Positions 9,723-18,576 of a DNA stretch of 35,140 nt are shown here, in pieces. Source of the stretch: Synechococcus sp. AG-679-B05 (GTDB taxonomy: Bacteria > Cyanobacteriota > Cyanobacteriia > PCC-6307 > Cyanobiaceae); contig QCUJ01000017.1 in NCBI GenBank assembly GCA_003210795.1, forward strand, positions 1-35,140. The letters run 5' to 3'. How positions within the stretch are numbered: the stretch's first letter is position 1; each line of letters starts with the position of its first letter. The notes under the pieces were generated by a model. It did no database searches and had not been told where the DNA came from. It saw only the letters and a list, made by a program, of their open reading frames with translations. A program made the translations under genes and the position numbers.

Positions 9723-10889
9723 TCAGCCAGGCATCACCGTGATGGAGGCTGCGGCTCGATCGGCCTTGGCCCGAGCGGCGGTCACATCCGTGTCGCGGGC
9801 CAAGGCCACCCCCATGCGACGGCCGGGTCGGGCGTTGGGTTTCCCGAACAGCAGCACCTGCGTGTCTGCTTCTTTCAGGGCCTTTTCCAATCCCGTGTAA
9901 GTCACTGATGGCATCGATTCATCCGCCAGAATTACCCGGCTGGCTGATGCTGACGCCGTTGCAATTCCAGGGATCGGTAACCCCAGCACAGCGCGTATGT
10001 GAAGTTCGAATTCGCTCAGGTTCTGGCTGATCAGTGTCACCAGACCGGTGTCATGGGGGCGTGGTGACAACTCCGAGAAGATCACGTCGTCACCGCAGAG
10101 AAAGAACTCCACGCCGAACAGGCCTGCACCCCCAAGGTTGTCGGTCACGGTTCGGGCCATGGCCTGGGCCTTTTGCAACTGTTCCGCCGAGAGCTGAGCC
10201 GGTTGCCAGCTGCACTGGTAATCGCCATGTTCCTGTTCGTGACCGATCGGGGGGCAGAAAAGGGTCTCCCCGTTGCGTTGTTTCACGGTCAGCAAGGTGA
10301 TTTCCAGATCGAACCGCAGGAATTCCTCAACGATCACGCGGGGAGATGTGCCCCGGGCGCCTGCCATGGCGGCGTTCCAGGCGGCCTCAAGTTCTTCGGG
10401 TTCATTCACAACGCTCTGCCCCTTTCCCGAGGAGCTCATCACCGGTTTCACCACCACGGGCCAGCCGAGATCCGGAGCAACCCGGTGCAGCTCCTGGGCA
10501 CTGGCGGCGTAAGCGAAGCGCGCTGTTCGAAGCGATAGCTCCTGCGCGGCCAGGTCCCGGATCCGATCCCGGTTCATGGTCACAGCGGTCGCTCGGGCCG
10601 TTGGGATCACGGTGATGCCTTCCTCCTCCAGCTCCGCCAGGGCTGCTACAGCAAGGGCTTCAATCTCCGGGATCACCACGTCGGGTCGGTGGCGGCGCGC
10701 CACCTCCAGCAGGGCGCTGGCATCGGTCATCGGCAGCACCTCCACCTTGTCCGCAACCTGCATGGCGGGAGCACCCTCGTAGCGGTCGCAGGCGATAACT
10801 CTGCAGCCGAGCCGCTGGGCAGCGATAGCGACTTCTTTGCCCAGTTCACCGCTGCCCAGCAGCATCACAGTGCGCGGAAAACCGACCAT
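9723..10889 (-). CDS. purT: Formate-dependent phosphoribosylglycinamide formyltransferase (PurT)
   Basis: 388-aa ATP-grasp enzyme that formylates GAR using formate and ATP, the folate-independent third step of purine synthesis. The N-terminal nucleotide-binding segment is VMLLGSGELGKEV; the central ATP-grasp part has PVVVKPVMSSSGKGQS; the C-terminal signature is FSELSPRPHDTGLVTL. Length matches the family (about 390 aa). The start is ATG at 10889. It is separated by 84 bp from the upstream 55-aa gene on the same strand. The window also encodes PurU, which can supply formate for this reaction. Confidence 0.96.
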   Translation of the reverse strand: MVGFPRTVMLLGSGELGKEVAIAAQRLGCRVIACDRYEGAPAMQVADKVEVLPMTDASALLEVARRHRPDVVIPEIEALAVAALAELEEEGITVIPTARATAVTMNRDRIRDLAAQELSLRTARFAYAASAQELHRVAPDLGWPVVVKPVMSSSGKGQSVVNEPEELEAAWNAAMAGARGTSPRVIVEEFLRFDLEITLLTVKQRNGETLFCPPIGHEQEHGDYQCSWQPAQLSAEQLQKAQAMARTVTDNLGGAGLFGVEFFLCGDDVIFSELSPRPHDTGLVTLISQNLSEFELHIRAVLGLPIPGIATASASASRVILADESMPSVTYTGLEKALKEADTQVLLFGKPNARPGRRMGVALARDTDVTAARAKADRAAASITVMPG

Positions 10890-10973
10890 GCCTCACTTCA
10901 AATGAAGGTTGTCTCCATCATTGATCACACAGCTCCAGACGTTTGACGATGTCCAGCCCCGTAGGACAAGGGC

Positions 10974-11141
10974 TCAGTTCGATCTCGACTGACTCTGTCG
11001 GCGAATTTCTCCGATCAACCACACCCCCATGAAGCCGAGGGACGAGATTCCGAAGTAAATCAGCACCCAACGCAGAACCCGGTCTGGATCGGCGGCGGCA
11101 GCGGACAGCAGGTCTGCTGTTTTGGTGAGCACTGCGTCCAT
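10974..11141 (-). CDS. Small single-span membrane protein, 55 aa, unknown function
   Basis: Short frame starting at ATG 11141 and ending TGA at 10974-10976. It encodes a soluble alanine-rich start (MDAVLTKTADLLSAAAADP), one predicted transmembrane helix (WVLIYFGISSLGFMGVWLIG) and a basic tail (EIRRQSQSRSN), suggesting the C-terminus faces the cytoplasm. The start overlaps the stop of the 82-aa gene (ATGA), a strong sign that it is translated as the last gene of the mraY cluster. I do not recognise the family. Confidence 0.65.
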   Translation of the reverse strand: MDAVLTKTADLLSAAAADPDRVLRWVLIYFGISSLGFMGVWLIGEIRRQSQSRSN

Positions 11142-11389
11142 CAGGTGTCCAGATCCGGGATCAGTGTGAGCTGGCGAACAGGGGATTCTTCGCTGACGAA
11201 GCCCCAGGCTTCGAACACCGATGGATTCGGATGGGTGATGCGTTGTTGGTTGCCGTTGCGCTCGAGGTGGAAACCCTCTTCCGCCATGCGTCGCATCAGG
11301 CTTGCCGCCTCTTCAAACCGAGCCGCCATCGCCTCAAGGCTGGCGCAGTCCGTTGTGAGACCGGATTCCCGCCAGGTGAAATAGGTCAT
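11141..11389 (-). CDS. Conserved small soluble protein, 82 aa, unknown function
   Basis: The ATG at 11389 lies 4 nt after the mraY stop, and its TGA overlaps the next gene as ATGA. The protein begins MTYFTWRESGL and contains an amphipathic helix with ARFEEAASLMRRMAEEGF, then QQRITHPNPSVFEAWGFVSEE and a hydrophobic C-terminal strand (RQLTLIPD). It resembles a small protein I associate with cyanobacteria but cannot name. The same frame stays open back to 11548, but that part lies wholly inside mraY and is not protein-like, so the short version is preferred. Close coupling to mraY may mean a role near the envelope, which is inference only. Confidence 0.7.
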   Translation of the reverse strand: MTYFTWRESGLTTDCASLEAMAARFEEAASLMRRMAEEGFHLERNGNQQRITHPNPSVFEAWGFVSEESPVRQLTLIPDLDT

Positions 11390-11393
11390 GAAG

Positions 11394-12500
11394 TCAGCCC
11401 ATCGGTCGCAGCAGCAGCCCCAGCAGCACGCAGCCAGCTGTGACCAGCCAGAAGCATGGCACCACTGTGCGTTCACTGGTGCCTCCAAGTTCGAAGTGAT
11501 GGTGCAGGGGGGCCATGCGAAGGACTCGACGGCCCTGACCGTCAGCACCTTTGGTTGCCTTGAACACCCAAACCTGAACGATCACCGAAAGTGATTCCGC
11601 CAGGAACACTCCGCCCATCACCAGCAGGGGCCAGAGACTGTCCGACAGGAGAGCCACGGCAGTCAGGGCAGCGCCCATCGCAAGCGAACCGGTATCGCCC
11701 ATGAAGGCGTGGGCTGGATGACGGTTATGCAGTAAAAAACCGAGCCAGGCGCCTGCCATCGCCATGCAAAACCCTGCCAAGGCGGGGTCGCCATTGTTAC
11801 CGCGCAACATCAGCTGCAAGGCCAGTCCGGTGAACACCAGAGCTCCGCAACCGCTGGCAAGTCCATCGAGGCCATCGGTGAGGTTGGTGGCATTGCTCTC
11901 CGCCAGAAACACAAACAGGCCCAGCGGCCAGATCGCCAGGCCCAGCGGCAGAGACCAATGGAAGGGCAGGCTCACACTGGTGGAAATCCATCCCTGCCAG
12001 GCCGAAACCAACAGGAACGCCCCTCCTGCAGTGCCCTGCAACAGCAATTTGCCACGGGGTGTCAGGCCTTTGTTGGTCTTTTTGGTGAGACTGCTCCAGT
12101 CGTCAAAACCGCCGATCACCATGAAAGCCAGGGTGACCGCCGCCACGGCAAGCAACTGGTGGGAGGCGGTTCCCTCCACGCTGATCAAGCTGCCGAGCAC
12201 TGCTCCCACTGGCACCACCAGCAGTCCACCCATCGTTGGTGTTCCTGCCTTCGACTGATGTCCGCTCGGACCTTCCGTCCGGATGATCTGCCCCATTTTC
12301 AGGGCCTTCAACCGGGGGATCCCGATTGCTGCGACCAGGCCAGCGATGAACGTTGACACCAACAGCGTCAGCGTCAGCTGACTGTTGGGAATCCATTTGT
12401 CTGAAAGCAGGCTCGAGCCGAGAACAACCAGCGTCAGAGCGACGGCACTGACAGTCCCGTTGTGCCACCAAGGGCTCGGGCTCTGATTGGCGTCGCTCAC
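11394..12500 (-). CDS. mraY: Phospho-N-acetylmuramoyl-pentapeptide-transferase (MraY)
   Basis: 368-aa integral membrane enzyme that transfers phospho-MurNAc-pentapeptide to undecaprenyl phosphate, forming lipid I. It has multiple hydrophobic helices and all family motifs: [28 protein letters not shown] (aspartate pair), [15 protein letters not shown], the [13 protein letters not shown] motif and the histidine-rich [10 protein letters not shown]. The start is GTG at 12500 ([12 protein letters not shown]). It lies outside any dcw cluster, as is usual in cyanobacteria, and heads a tight three-gene run with two small proteins. Confidence 0.96.
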   Translation of the reverse strand: MSDANQSPSPWWHNGTVSAVALTLVVLGSSLLSDKWIPNSQLTLTLLVSTFIAGLVAAIGIPRLKALKMGQIIRTEGPSGHQSKAGTPTMGGLLVVPVGAVLGSLISVEGTASHQLLAVAAVTLAFMVIGGFDDWSSLTKKTNKGLTPRGKLLLQGTAGGAFLLVSAWQGWISTSVSLPFHWSLPLGLAIWPLGLFVFLAESNATNLTDGLDGLASGCGALVFTGLALQLMLRGNNGDPALAGFCMAMAGAWLGFLLHNRHPAHAFMGDTGSLAMGAALTAVALLSDSLWPLLVMGGVFLAESLSVIVQVWVFKATKGADGQGRRVLRMAPLHHHFELGGTSERTVVPCFWLVTAGCVLLGLLLRPMG

Positions 12501-12525
12501 GGTTGAATCGTCGGTTGCTGGGACC

Positions 12526-12795
12526 TCAGTCCTCCCACTGTTCTTCGTTCTGTTCGTCGTCTTTGTTGTAATCCTCTTTCTCGCCCATCAATGCGGAGAG
12601 TTCCTCCTCTTCAACGGTGCTCACCTCGGTTGAGTCTGAATCTTCATCAGCCACAAGCCGTCCGCTGGCTTCAAGCCAGCTCAGCAGATCAGGCTCTTCC
12701 CTCAGCGGTAGAACCGGAGCTGGATCTTTCCGGCCGTAGCGCGTCAGTGAGGGATTGACGCTGTCCAGGGCATTCGTGTCGACCAGAGCGCTCAT
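12526..12795 (-). CDS. DUF3134 family protein
   Basis: 89-aa protein with the core [33 protein letters not shown] that marks the cyanobacterial DUF3134 family. The C-terminal third is very acidic ([21 protein letters not shown]). No membrane segment is seen and the function is unknown. The start is ATG at 12795. It lies 25 bp upstream of mraY on the same strand and is divergent from the small membrane protein before argG. Confidence 0.8.
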   Translation of the reverse strand: MSALVDTNALDSVNPSLTRYGRKDPAPVLPLREEPDLLSWLEASGRLVADEDSDSTEVSTVEEEELSALMGEKEDYNKDDEQNEEQWED

Positions 12796-12823
12796 GCTTT
12801 ACCAGGACTCGGGGCAATCCTTC

Positions 12824-12829
12824 ACTATA
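12824..12829 (-). promoter_or_regulatory. Possible -10 box (TATAGT) for the DUF3134 gene
   Basis: On the minus strand TATAGT lies about 30 nt before the DUF3134 start, in the 74-bp divergent gap. On the plus strand the overlapping TATAAG (12826-12831) could serve the opposite gene. No good -35 is visible for either. Confidence 0.3.
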
Positions 12830-12869
12830 AGACATACACGACGGCTGACACTTGCGAAAGCTGACGTTG

Positions 12870-13082
12870 ATGGCCTCGGTTTGGGGAGCTTCACTTGCCA
12901 TCAGCGTCGGTCTACGTCGCTGGGGCGATCTGAGGCCTGAGCCTCTGCAGGCCAGCTGGCCTGTCGTGATGGTGGTGATGCTGCTTCCGCCACTGCTGAT
13001 GGCTGGCTGGCTGATTCTTTCCCAGGCCGGCATGGACCATGAGAGGAGAGAATCAGTCGATTCTGATCAGGAGACCCGTTGA
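12870..13082 (+). CDS. Small membrane protein upstream of argG, 70 aa, unknown function
   Basis: The frame starts at ATG 12870 ([12 protein letters not shown]); a TTG at 12852 would add six residues. It has a short hydrophobic N-terminus and one strong transmembrane helix ([23 protein letters not shown]), followed by a charged tail ([13 protein letters not shown]). The stop TGA overlaps the argG ATG by one base, so argG translation may depend on reading this ORF. No homologue is recognised. The coupling and the membrane composition support a real gene. Confidence 0.6.
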   Translation: MASVWGASLAISVGLRRWGDLRPEPLQASWPVVMVVMLLPPLLMAGWLILSQAGMDHERRESVDSDQETR

Positions 13083-14293
13083 TGGGCCGTGCCAAGAAGG
13101 TGGTTCTTGCCTATTCCGGTGGGGTGGATACCAGCGTCTGCATTCCCTACCTGAAAGAGGAGTGGGCCGTCGAGGAGGTGATCACTTTCGCGGCTGATCT
13201 CGGTCAGGGCGATGAGTTGGAACCGATCCGTCAGAAGGCACTGGACGCGGGAGCTAGTCAGTCCCTGGTGGGCGATCTGATCAAACCCTTCATCGAGGAG
13301 TTCGCTTTTCCGGCGATCCGGGCCAATGCTCTCTACGAGGGGCGTTACCCCTTATCCACCGCTCTCGCCAGGCCGCTGATTGCTCGTCGATTGGTGGAAG
13401 TGGCCCGGGAGGTTGGCGCCGATGCCGTTGCCCATGGCTGTACCGGTAAGGGCAATGATCAGGTGCGTTTTGATGTGGCCATCGCATCCCTGGCTCCGGA
13501 TCTGAAGGTGCTGACACCTGCTCGCGAGTGGGGAATGAGCCGGGAGGAGACGATCGCCTATGGCGAGCGATGTGGAATTCCTGCACCAGTCAGTAAAAAG
13601 TCGCCCTATTCGATTGATCTCAATCTTCTGGGGCGAAGCATTGAGGCCGGTCCTCTGGAAGATCCGATGGTGCCTCCTCCGGAGGAGGTGTTCGCGATGA
13701 CTGCAGCCGTGGCGGATACGCCGGATGCTGCTGAGGAGATCGAGATTCGTTTTGAGGCCGGAAATCCTGTCGCCATCAACGGTGGGTCGCTTGATCCGGT
13801 GGCCATGATCCGTGAGGCTAACCGTCTGGCGGGAACCCACGGCATCGGACGCCTCGACATGATCGAGAACAGGGTTGTTGGGATCAAGTCACGGGAGATT
13901 TACGAAACGCCTGGCCTTCTCCTGTTGATTCAGGCTCATCAGGAGCTTGAGAGTCTCACGCTCGCGGCGGATGTGTTGCGCAGCAAACGTCAGCTTGAGA
14001 TGCAGTGGGCTGATCTCGTGTATCAGGGCCTCTGGTTCGGACCGCTCAAGGATGCCCTGGATGGGTTCATGGATCGCACCCAGCAGCATGTGAATGGTGT
14101 GGTGCGTTTGCGTCTCCACAAGGGTTCGGCCGCGGTGATCGGTCGTGCTTCCTTCGACAACAGCCTTTACGTTCCAGCGATGGCTTCCTATGGAAGCGAC
14201 GATCAGTTCGATCATCGAGCCGCTGAAGGCTTCATCTATGTGTGGGGTCTGCCGACCCGACTCTGGGCAGCATCCCAGCGCCGTTCAGGCTGA
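13082..14293 (+). CDS. argG: Argininosuccinate synthase
   Basis: 403-aa enzyme joining citrulline and aspartate with ATP, the penultimate step of arginine synthesis. The N-terminal PP-loop is [12 protein letters not shown] (residues about 9-20). Further family segments are [13 protein letters not shown], the serine-rich [15 protein letters not shown] and [20 protein letters not shown]. The start is ATG at 13082, overlapping the upstream stop; a TTG one codon earlier is possible but unnecessary. The final 9 bp overlap the convergent coiled-coil gene. Confidence 0.97.
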   Translation: MGRAKKVVLAYSGGVDTSVCIPYLKEEWAVEEVITFAADLGQGDELEPIRQKALDAGASQSLVGDLIKPFIEEFAFPAIRANALYEGRYPLSTALARPLIARRLVEVAREVGADAVAHGCTGKGNDQVRFDVAIASLAPDLKVLTPAREWGMSREETIAYGERCGIPAPVSKKSPYSIDLNLLGRSIEAGPLEDPMVPPPEEVFAMTAAVADTPDAAEEIEIRFEAGNPVAINGGSLDPVAMIREANRLAGTHGIGRLDMIENRVVGIKSREIYETPGLLLLIQAHQELESLTLAADVLRSKRQLEMQWADLVYQGLWFGPLKDALDGFMDRTQQHVNGVVRLRLHKGSAAVIGRASFDNSLYVPAMASYGSDDQFDHRAAEGFIYVWGLPTRLWAASQRRSG

Positions 14294-14641
14294 ATCCCGG
14301 CGCAGCAGATGCGGCCATCGCAACCGACCCAGCTGGATCACTTTGCTCCGCTGGGATTCGGACGATATGTCATCCCCAGGTGGCAGGGCTGGAGGGCGCG
14401 TTCCATCCGCGTTCAGTCCCTGTTCCAGCAGGCGATAGCGATCCAGCAACGGTTCGAGCCGCTGTTGAAATTTGCGCTCGAACAGATCGGGTAAGTCTTC
14501 AAGCAAACTTTCGTAGGCGCTGATCTGGCCTTCGAGCGCTTCGATCCTGCCCAGTAACTGGTCTCGATCATCGGATCTGGATGAATGACCTGACCACCAC
14601 GGCTGTTCTGGGGTCGGTTGAGATTGATCCGGGTGGTCCAT
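14285..14641 (-). CDS. Coiled-coil hypothetical protein, 118 aa
   Basis: The protein has a proline/serine-rich N-terminus ([17 protein letters not shown]), a helical heptad-like region ([33 protein letters not shown] is coiled-coil-like in pattern) and a basic C-terminus. The function is unknown and no domain is recognised. The gene lies 41 bp downstream of rpsF, and its start codon sits inside a perfect 12-bp hairpin, so access of ribosomes may be controlled. The 3' end overlaps argG by 9 bp on the opposite strand. Confidence 0.65.
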   Translation of the reverse strand: MDHPDQSQPTPEQPWWSGHSSRSDDRDQLLGRIEALEGQISAYESLLEDLPDLFERKFQQRLEPLLDRYRLLEQGLNADGTRPPALPPGDDISSESQRSKVIQLGRLRWPHLLRRDSA

Positions 14642-14669
14642 TGGCAGACGCTATAGCCTGCCAATGGAC
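14636..14669 (-). promoter_or_regulatory. Perfect 12-bp inverted repeat enclosing the start codon of the 118-aa gene
   Basis: The arms GTCCATTGGCAG (14636-14647) and CTGCCAATGGAC (14658-14669) are exact reverse complements, separated by a 10-nt loop that contains GCTATAGC. The ATG (14641-14639 on the minus strand) is within one arm. The element begins 14 nt after the rpsF stop. No T-run follows, so a translation-control hairpin or a protein-binding palindrome seems likelier than a terminator. Confidence 0.6.
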
Positions 14670-14682
14670 TGAACAACTGCCT

Positions 14683-15048
14683 TCAGGAGGCGGGTGAGGG
14701 TTCTTCTTGCCGAGCAGGTTCACTACCGGGCACAACACGAGGGGCGGGCAAAGGACCTTCCTGCTTAACCGTCAGGTAACGGATCACGTCCTCGCTCAGT
14801 CGCATGGCCTTCTCCAGCACGGCCACTTGCTGACCGTCGCCGTTATGGCTCAGCTGCACGTAGATGCCTTCTTTGTGCTTGTTGATCGGATAGGCCAAAC
14901 GGCGCTTGCCGCGCATCTGGTTGTCGAGTATCTCGGCACCTGTCTCCACAAGCATGTCGCGGTACTTGAGCAGATGGCTTTCCACTTCCTCCTCCGGGAT
15001 GTCCGGACGGAGGATGTACATAGTCTCGTAATAGGGATCGTGTGTCAT
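14683..15048 (-). CDS. rpsF: 30S ribosomal protein S6
   Basis: 121-aa small-subunit protein that binds 16S rRNA with S18. The first strand [18 protein letters not shown] and the segments [20 protein letters not shown] and [17 protein letters not shown] are typical, and a proline/glutamate-rich tail follows. The start chosen is ATG at 15048 (MTHDPYYE), where S6 proteins normally begin. A GTG at 15099 has a better Shine-Dalgarno (GGGAG, 5-nt spacing) and would add 17 residues, so the start is not settled. Upstream is the Tic20-like gene on the same strand. Confidence 0.93.
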   Translation of the reverse strand: MTHDPYYETMYILRPDIPEEEVESHLLKYRDMLVETGAEILDNQMRGKRRLAYPINKHKEGIYVQLSHNGDGQQVAVLEKAMRLSEDVIRYLTVKQEGPLPAPRVVPGSEPARQEEPSPAS

Positions 15049-15124
15049 GGGTACCGACAGGGTCTTCAGGCTCACCGTGATGAGCGCCGGATTGGTCACC
15101 TTATCTCCCGACAGTTCCCTTCAC

Positions 15125-15601
15125 TCAGTACAGCTGCATTCGCGCGGCCTGACTGATGCCCGGCAGATCCGGTTCACGGCCTCGAAGGCATTCCACTAGT
15201 GCGAAGACCAGGATTGCCAGCACAGCGATAACGATCGTGCTGGACAGTGTTCCTATCAGCAGGCTGCCGCTTGCAAGAGGTTGAAGCAGGATGCTGAAAC
15301 CGAAGCTGAGCACGATCAGCACGATGTCCGTCATTAATGCCTGCAGGGTGTTGAAGCGAAGGAAGTAGGGCACTTTCGGGTTACGCACCACGGCCAGAAA
15401 GAGCACGAAGAACAGCAGCAGGCCGCCGAAGGGAACGCTTCGGTTCAGTTGGATAAATGGGACGGCGGGCACGATCAGAAGTCGAAGCAGCGGAACCTGG
15501 TTGAAGACTCCATCCATCCCCAGTCCGAAGGGAATGGCATCGCTCCACGGCAGCAGATAGACAAGAGGAGCGATCACCCGCTGCCAAAGAGGAATCTCCA
15601 C
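15125..15601 (-). CDS. Tic20-like membrane protein
   Basis: About 158 aa with four hydrophobic helices and the family features PLWQRVIAPLVYLLPWSDAIPFG, VPYFLRFNTLQALM and a final ILVFALVECLRG. Tic20 is a component of the chloroplast inner-envelope import machinery; cyanobacterial homologues are multi-span membrane proteins of unclear role. The start is uncertain: GTG at 15601 gives VEIPLWQR, which suits the family, while TTG at 15619 adds six residues. Neither has a well-spaced Shine-Dalgarno. The gene follows aroE closely and precedes rpsF. Confidence 0.85.
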   Translation of the reverse strand: MEIPLWQRVIAPLVYLLPWSDAIPFGLGMDGVFNQVPLLRLLIVPAVPFIQLNRSVPFGGLLLFFVLFLAVVRNPKVPYFLRFNTLQALMTDIVLIVLSFGFSILLQPLASGSLLIGTLSSTIVIAVLAILVFALVECLRGREPDLPGISQAARMQLY

Positions 15602-15625
15602 AACCCTTCCGAAACTCAACTGAAA

Positions 15626-16495
15626 CTAGGAGCTCAGGGCTGATTCAGCCGCCAGTCGCATTGCCGGCACTGGCACGTCTTGTTGTCCGCTCCAAAGTCG
15701 CAGGGCTGCTGCCCCCTGCTGCACCAGCATCTCCAGCCCGTCGAAGCAGCGGTGGCCACGATCCGCGGCCTGAGCCAGCCAGGTGGTTGGTCGCGGTGTG
15801 TAGATCAGGTCGTAAAGGATGGCCTGTGGAAGGAGAGCGTCCCAAAGCTCCTTTCCCAGGGGCATCGCCGAAGGATCGCCATGCTGAGCCATGCCCACCG
15901 GGGTGGTGTTCACCACCAGATCGGCGGTTTCAATCACCTGTCTGAGGCTTGGATCCTGCTCGATGACTGCACGCAGTAGCGCATCATCCTGCTGAAGATC
16001 GGCCACAAATTGGTTCAGAGCCTCCGCCCGGCGTCCGATCACATGAACCATCCGTAGCTGAAGGGTCTGCAGCCCAGCCACCACCGCTCGTGCTGAGCCG
16101 CCACAACCGATCACCACCGCCTGTTTTCCCTGCCATCGGTCCTTTTCTCCGAGTGGTGCAAGAAATCCCTCCACATCCGTGTTGGTTCCGTGCCAACCAC
16201 CTGTGGCGAGTGGCAGCAACGTGTTAACCGCTCCAAGACGTTCCGCCAGTGGACTCAATTGCGTACAGAGATTGGCGACGGATTGTTTGTGGGGGATGGT
16301 CACATTGAGTCCGCGGCAGTTCACCGCGTGCATCCCTTCCAGGACAACCTTGAGCTGTGCCTCCTCGCAGGGGAGGGCCAGATAGCGCCAATCAAGCCCC
16401 ATGGCATTCAGGGCCGCGTTCTGCATCACCGGGGAGAGGGAGTGCTTCACCGGATTGCCCAGCAGACCCACAAGCCCTGTGCTGCCTTTGATCAT
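15626..16495 (-). CDS. aroE: Shikimate dehydrogenase
   Basis: 289-aa NADP-dependent enzyme reducing 3-dehydroshikimate to shikimate. The substrate site is GNPVKHSLSPVMQN, the catalytic Lys70 lies in NVTIPHK and Asp107 in GTNTDVEGF. The nucleotide-binding loop is VIGCGGSARAV (residues about 128-138), and C-terminal GLEMLVQQGAAAL is typical. The start is ATG at 16495. It is immediately preceded by a hairpin that hides the only Shine-Dalgarno-like bases. It is divergent from dnaK. Confidence 0.96.
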   Translation of the reverse strand: MIKGSTGLVGLLGNPVKHSLSPVMQNAALNAMGLDWRYLALPCEEAQLKVVLEGMHAVNCRGLNVTIPHKQSVANLCTQLSPLAERLGAVNTLLPLATGGWHGTNTDVEGFLAPLGEKDRWQGKQAVVIGCGGSARAVVAGLQTLQLRMVHVIGRRAEALNQFVADLQQDDALLRAVIEQDPSLRQVIETADLVVNTTPVGMAQHGDPSAMPLGKELWDALLPQAILYDLIYTPRPTTWLAQAADRGHRCFDGLEMLVQQGAAALRLWSGQQDVPVPAMRLAAESALSS

Positions 16496-16539
16496 GGGGT
16501 CCCTGGAGTGCCCTTCCAGCCTGCCTGTTCGGGAACCCC
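16496..16539 (-). promoter_or_regulatory. Nested hairpin directly before the aroE start codon
   Basis: Read on the minus strand, GGGGTTCCC and GGGACCCC form an 8-bp stem with one bulged T. An inner CTGGA/TCCAG stem lies between them, and the last base of the outer stem touches the ATG. The AGGGA that could act as ribosome-binding site is in the paired part. It could be a translation-control structure for aroE. Confidence 0.4.
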
Positions 16540-16595
16540 ACCTCGCCTGTGCCGGGGTTGGCTGATGAAGATGAGCTCACTCAATTCACACTTTC

Positions 16596-16603
16596 AGGAG
16601 GTG
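16596..16603 (+). promoter_or_regulatory. Strong Shine-Dalgarno of dnaK
   Basis: AGGAGGTG lies 7 nt before the dnaK ATG and is the longest match to the 16S tail that I noticed in this window, fitting an abundant protein. No CIRCE element is seen in the 115-bp gap. Confidence 0.8.
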
Positions 16604-16610
16604 GGCACAG

Positions 16611-18527
16611 ATGGGCAAGGTTGTCGGCATTGACCTTGGCACCACGAACAGCTGCGTTTCCGTGATGGAGGGTGGCAAGCCCACCGTCATCGCGAACGCC
16701 GAGGGTTTCCGCACCACGCCCTCCGTCGTGGCCTACACCAAGAACCAGGATCAGCTGGTCGGCCAGATCGCCAAGCGCCAGGCGGTCATGAATCCGGATA
16801 ACACTTTTTATTCGGTGAAGCGCTTCATCGGCCGCCGGGTGGATGAGGTCAACGAGGAATCGAAGGAAGTGAGTTACGGCGTTGAGAAGGCCGGCTCAAA
16901 CGTGAAGGTGAAGTGTCCGGTTCTCGATAAACAGTTCGCTCCCGAGGAAGTTTCCGCCCAGGTTCTTCGCAAGCTGGCTGAAGACGCCGGCAAATATCTC
17001 GGTGAAACCGTCACTCAGGCGGTGATCACTGTTCCCGCCTATTTCAACGATTCTCAGCGTCAGGCCACCAAGGACGCCGGCAAGATCGCTGGTCTCGAGG
17101 TGCTGCGCATCATCAATGAGCCTACGGCGGCTGCCCTGGCCTATGGCCTGGACAAGAAGAGCAATGAGCGCATTCTTGTTTTCGACCTGGGGGGTGGCAC
17201 CTTCGACGTGTCCGTACTCGAGGTGGGCGACGGTGTGTTTGAGGTGCTCTCCACCGCCGGTGACACCCACCTCGGTGGTGATGACTTCGACAAGGTGATC
17301 GTGGATCACCTGGCCGAGACCTTCAAATCCAACGAAGGCATCGATCTGCGTCAGGACAAGCAAGCCCTACAGCGTCTGACCGAGGCCGCTGAGAAGGCCA
17401 AGGTTGAGCTGTCCAACGCCACTCAGAGCGAGATCAATCTGCCGTTCATTACGGCCACGCCTGAGGGTCCCAAACACCTGGATCTCACCTTGACTCGCGC
17501 CAAGTTCGAGGAACTGGCCTCCCAGCTGATTGATCGCTGTGCCATGCCCGTGGAGCAGGCCCTCAAGGACGCCAAGTTGTCTTCGAGTGAGCTGGACGAG
17601 ATCGTGATGGTGGGTGGTTCCACCCGGATCCCGGCCGTGCTGGACCTGGTGAAGCGCACCACCAGCAAAGACCCCAACCAGACCGTCAACCCCGATGAGG
17701 TGGTCGCCGTTGGTGCTGCAATTCAGGGTGGTGTTCTCGCCGGTGAGGTGAAGGACATCCTGCTGCTGGACGTCACACCTCTGTCCCTGGGTGTTGAAAC
17801 CCTCGGCGGTGTGATGACCAAGATGATTACCCGCAACACCACGGTCCCCACCAAAAAGACCGAGACCTATTCCACGGCTGTGGATGGTCAGACCAATGTG
17901 GAGATTCACGTGCTCCAGGGTGAGCGCGAGATGGCATCCGACAACAAGTCGTTAGGAACCTTCCGTCTTGACGGCATTCCCCCGGCCCCTCGCGGCGTGC
18001 CGCAGATTGAGGTCACGTTCGATATTGATGCAAACGGCATCCTCAGCGTCAATGCCAAGGACAAGGGCAGCGGCAAGGAGCAGTCCATCTCCATTACCGG
18101 TGCTTCGACGCTCTCGGATTCCGAGGTCGACAAGATGGTCAAGGACGCTGAATCTAATGCCAGCGCTGATAAGGAAAAGCGCGAAAAGATCGATCTAAAG
18201 AATCAGGCTGAAACCCTCGCTTATCAGGCTGAAAAGCAGATGAGCGAACTTGGCGACAAGGTTGAGGCAGATGCCAAGGCCAAGGTCGAGGAGAAGCGCA
18301 TCAAGCTCAAGGAGGCTGTTGATCAGGAGGATTACGACGCGATGAAGCCGTTGCTGGAGGAACTCCAGCAGGAGCTCTACACGGTGGGTGCTTCTGTTTA
18401 TCAGCAGGACAGCGCTACTGCTGGAGGCGCTGCCCCCGGAGCTGATGCCGGTGCAACGGGCAACGCTGCTTCAGGTGGAGATGGTGCTGACGATGTCATC
18501 GATGCGGAGTTCACGGAGACCAAGTGA
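16611..18527 (+). CDS. dnaK: Chaperone DnaK (Hsp70)
   Basis: 638-aa chaperone working with DnaJ and GrpE. It opens with the Hsp70 signature [15 protein letters not shown], and has [12 protein letters not shown], the third signature [17 protein letters not shown], the linker [15 protein letters not shown], a full substrate-binding domain, a charged helical lid and a glycine/alanine-rich tail ending [13 protein letters not shown]. Length matches bacterial DnaK. No dnaJ or grpE is adjacent. The start is fixed by AGGAGGTG at 7-nt spacing. Transcription ends at a terminator 24 bp beyond the stop. Confidence 0.98.
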   Translation: MGKVVGIDLGTTNSCVSVMEGGKPTVIANAEGFRTTPSVVAYTKNQDQLVGQIAKRQAVMNPDNTFYSVKRFIGRRVDEVNEESKEVSYGVEKAGSNVKVKCPVLDKQFAPEEVSAQVLRKLAEDAGKYLGETVTQAVITVPAYFNDSQRQATKDAGKIAGLEVLRIINEPTAAALAYGLDKKSNERILVFDLGGGTFDVSVLEVGDGVFEVLSTAGDTHLGGDDFDKVIVDHLAETFKSNEGIDLRQDKQALQRLTEAAEKAKVELSNATQSEINLPFITATPEGPKHLDLTLTRAKFEELASQLIDRCAMPVEQALKDAKLSSSELDEIVMVGGSTRIPAVLDLVKRTTSKDPNQTVNPDEVVAVGAAIQGGVLAGEVKDILLLDVTPLSLGVETLGGVMTKMITRNTTVPTKKTETYSTAVDGQTNVEIHVLQGEREMASDNKSLGTFRLDGIPPAPRGVPQIEVTFDIDANGILSVNAKDKGSGKEQSISITGASTLSDSEVDKMVKDAESNASADKEKREKIDLKNQAETLAYQAEKQMSELGDKVEADAKAKVEEKRIKLKEAVDQEDYDAMKPLLEELQQELYTVGASVYQQDSATAGGAAPGADAGATGNAASGGDGADDVIDAEFTETK

Positions 18528-18550
18528 TCCGCTGAGTTCATGGCGATTGC

Positions 18551-18576
18551 AAAGGGGCCCTAACGGGCCCTTTTTT
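18551..18576 (+). terminator. Rho-independent terminator after dnaK
   Basis: The stem GGGCCC-TAAC-GGGCCC (18555-18570) is extended by A/T pairs and followed by TTTTTT. The A-run before the stem means it could also act for the convergent oxidoreductase gene whose stop is at 18576-18578. Confidence 0.85.

Noticed and set aside
9700-9730. Shared terminator between sps and purT
   Set aside because: A 6-bp GCTGAT/ATCAGC pairing exists, but the loop is 12 nt, there is no T-run, and it lies mostly in coding sequence.
11390-11548. Longer version of the 82-aa protein
   Set aside because: The extra part is an out-of-frame reading of the mraY 3' end; ATG 11389 fits the spacing after mraY.
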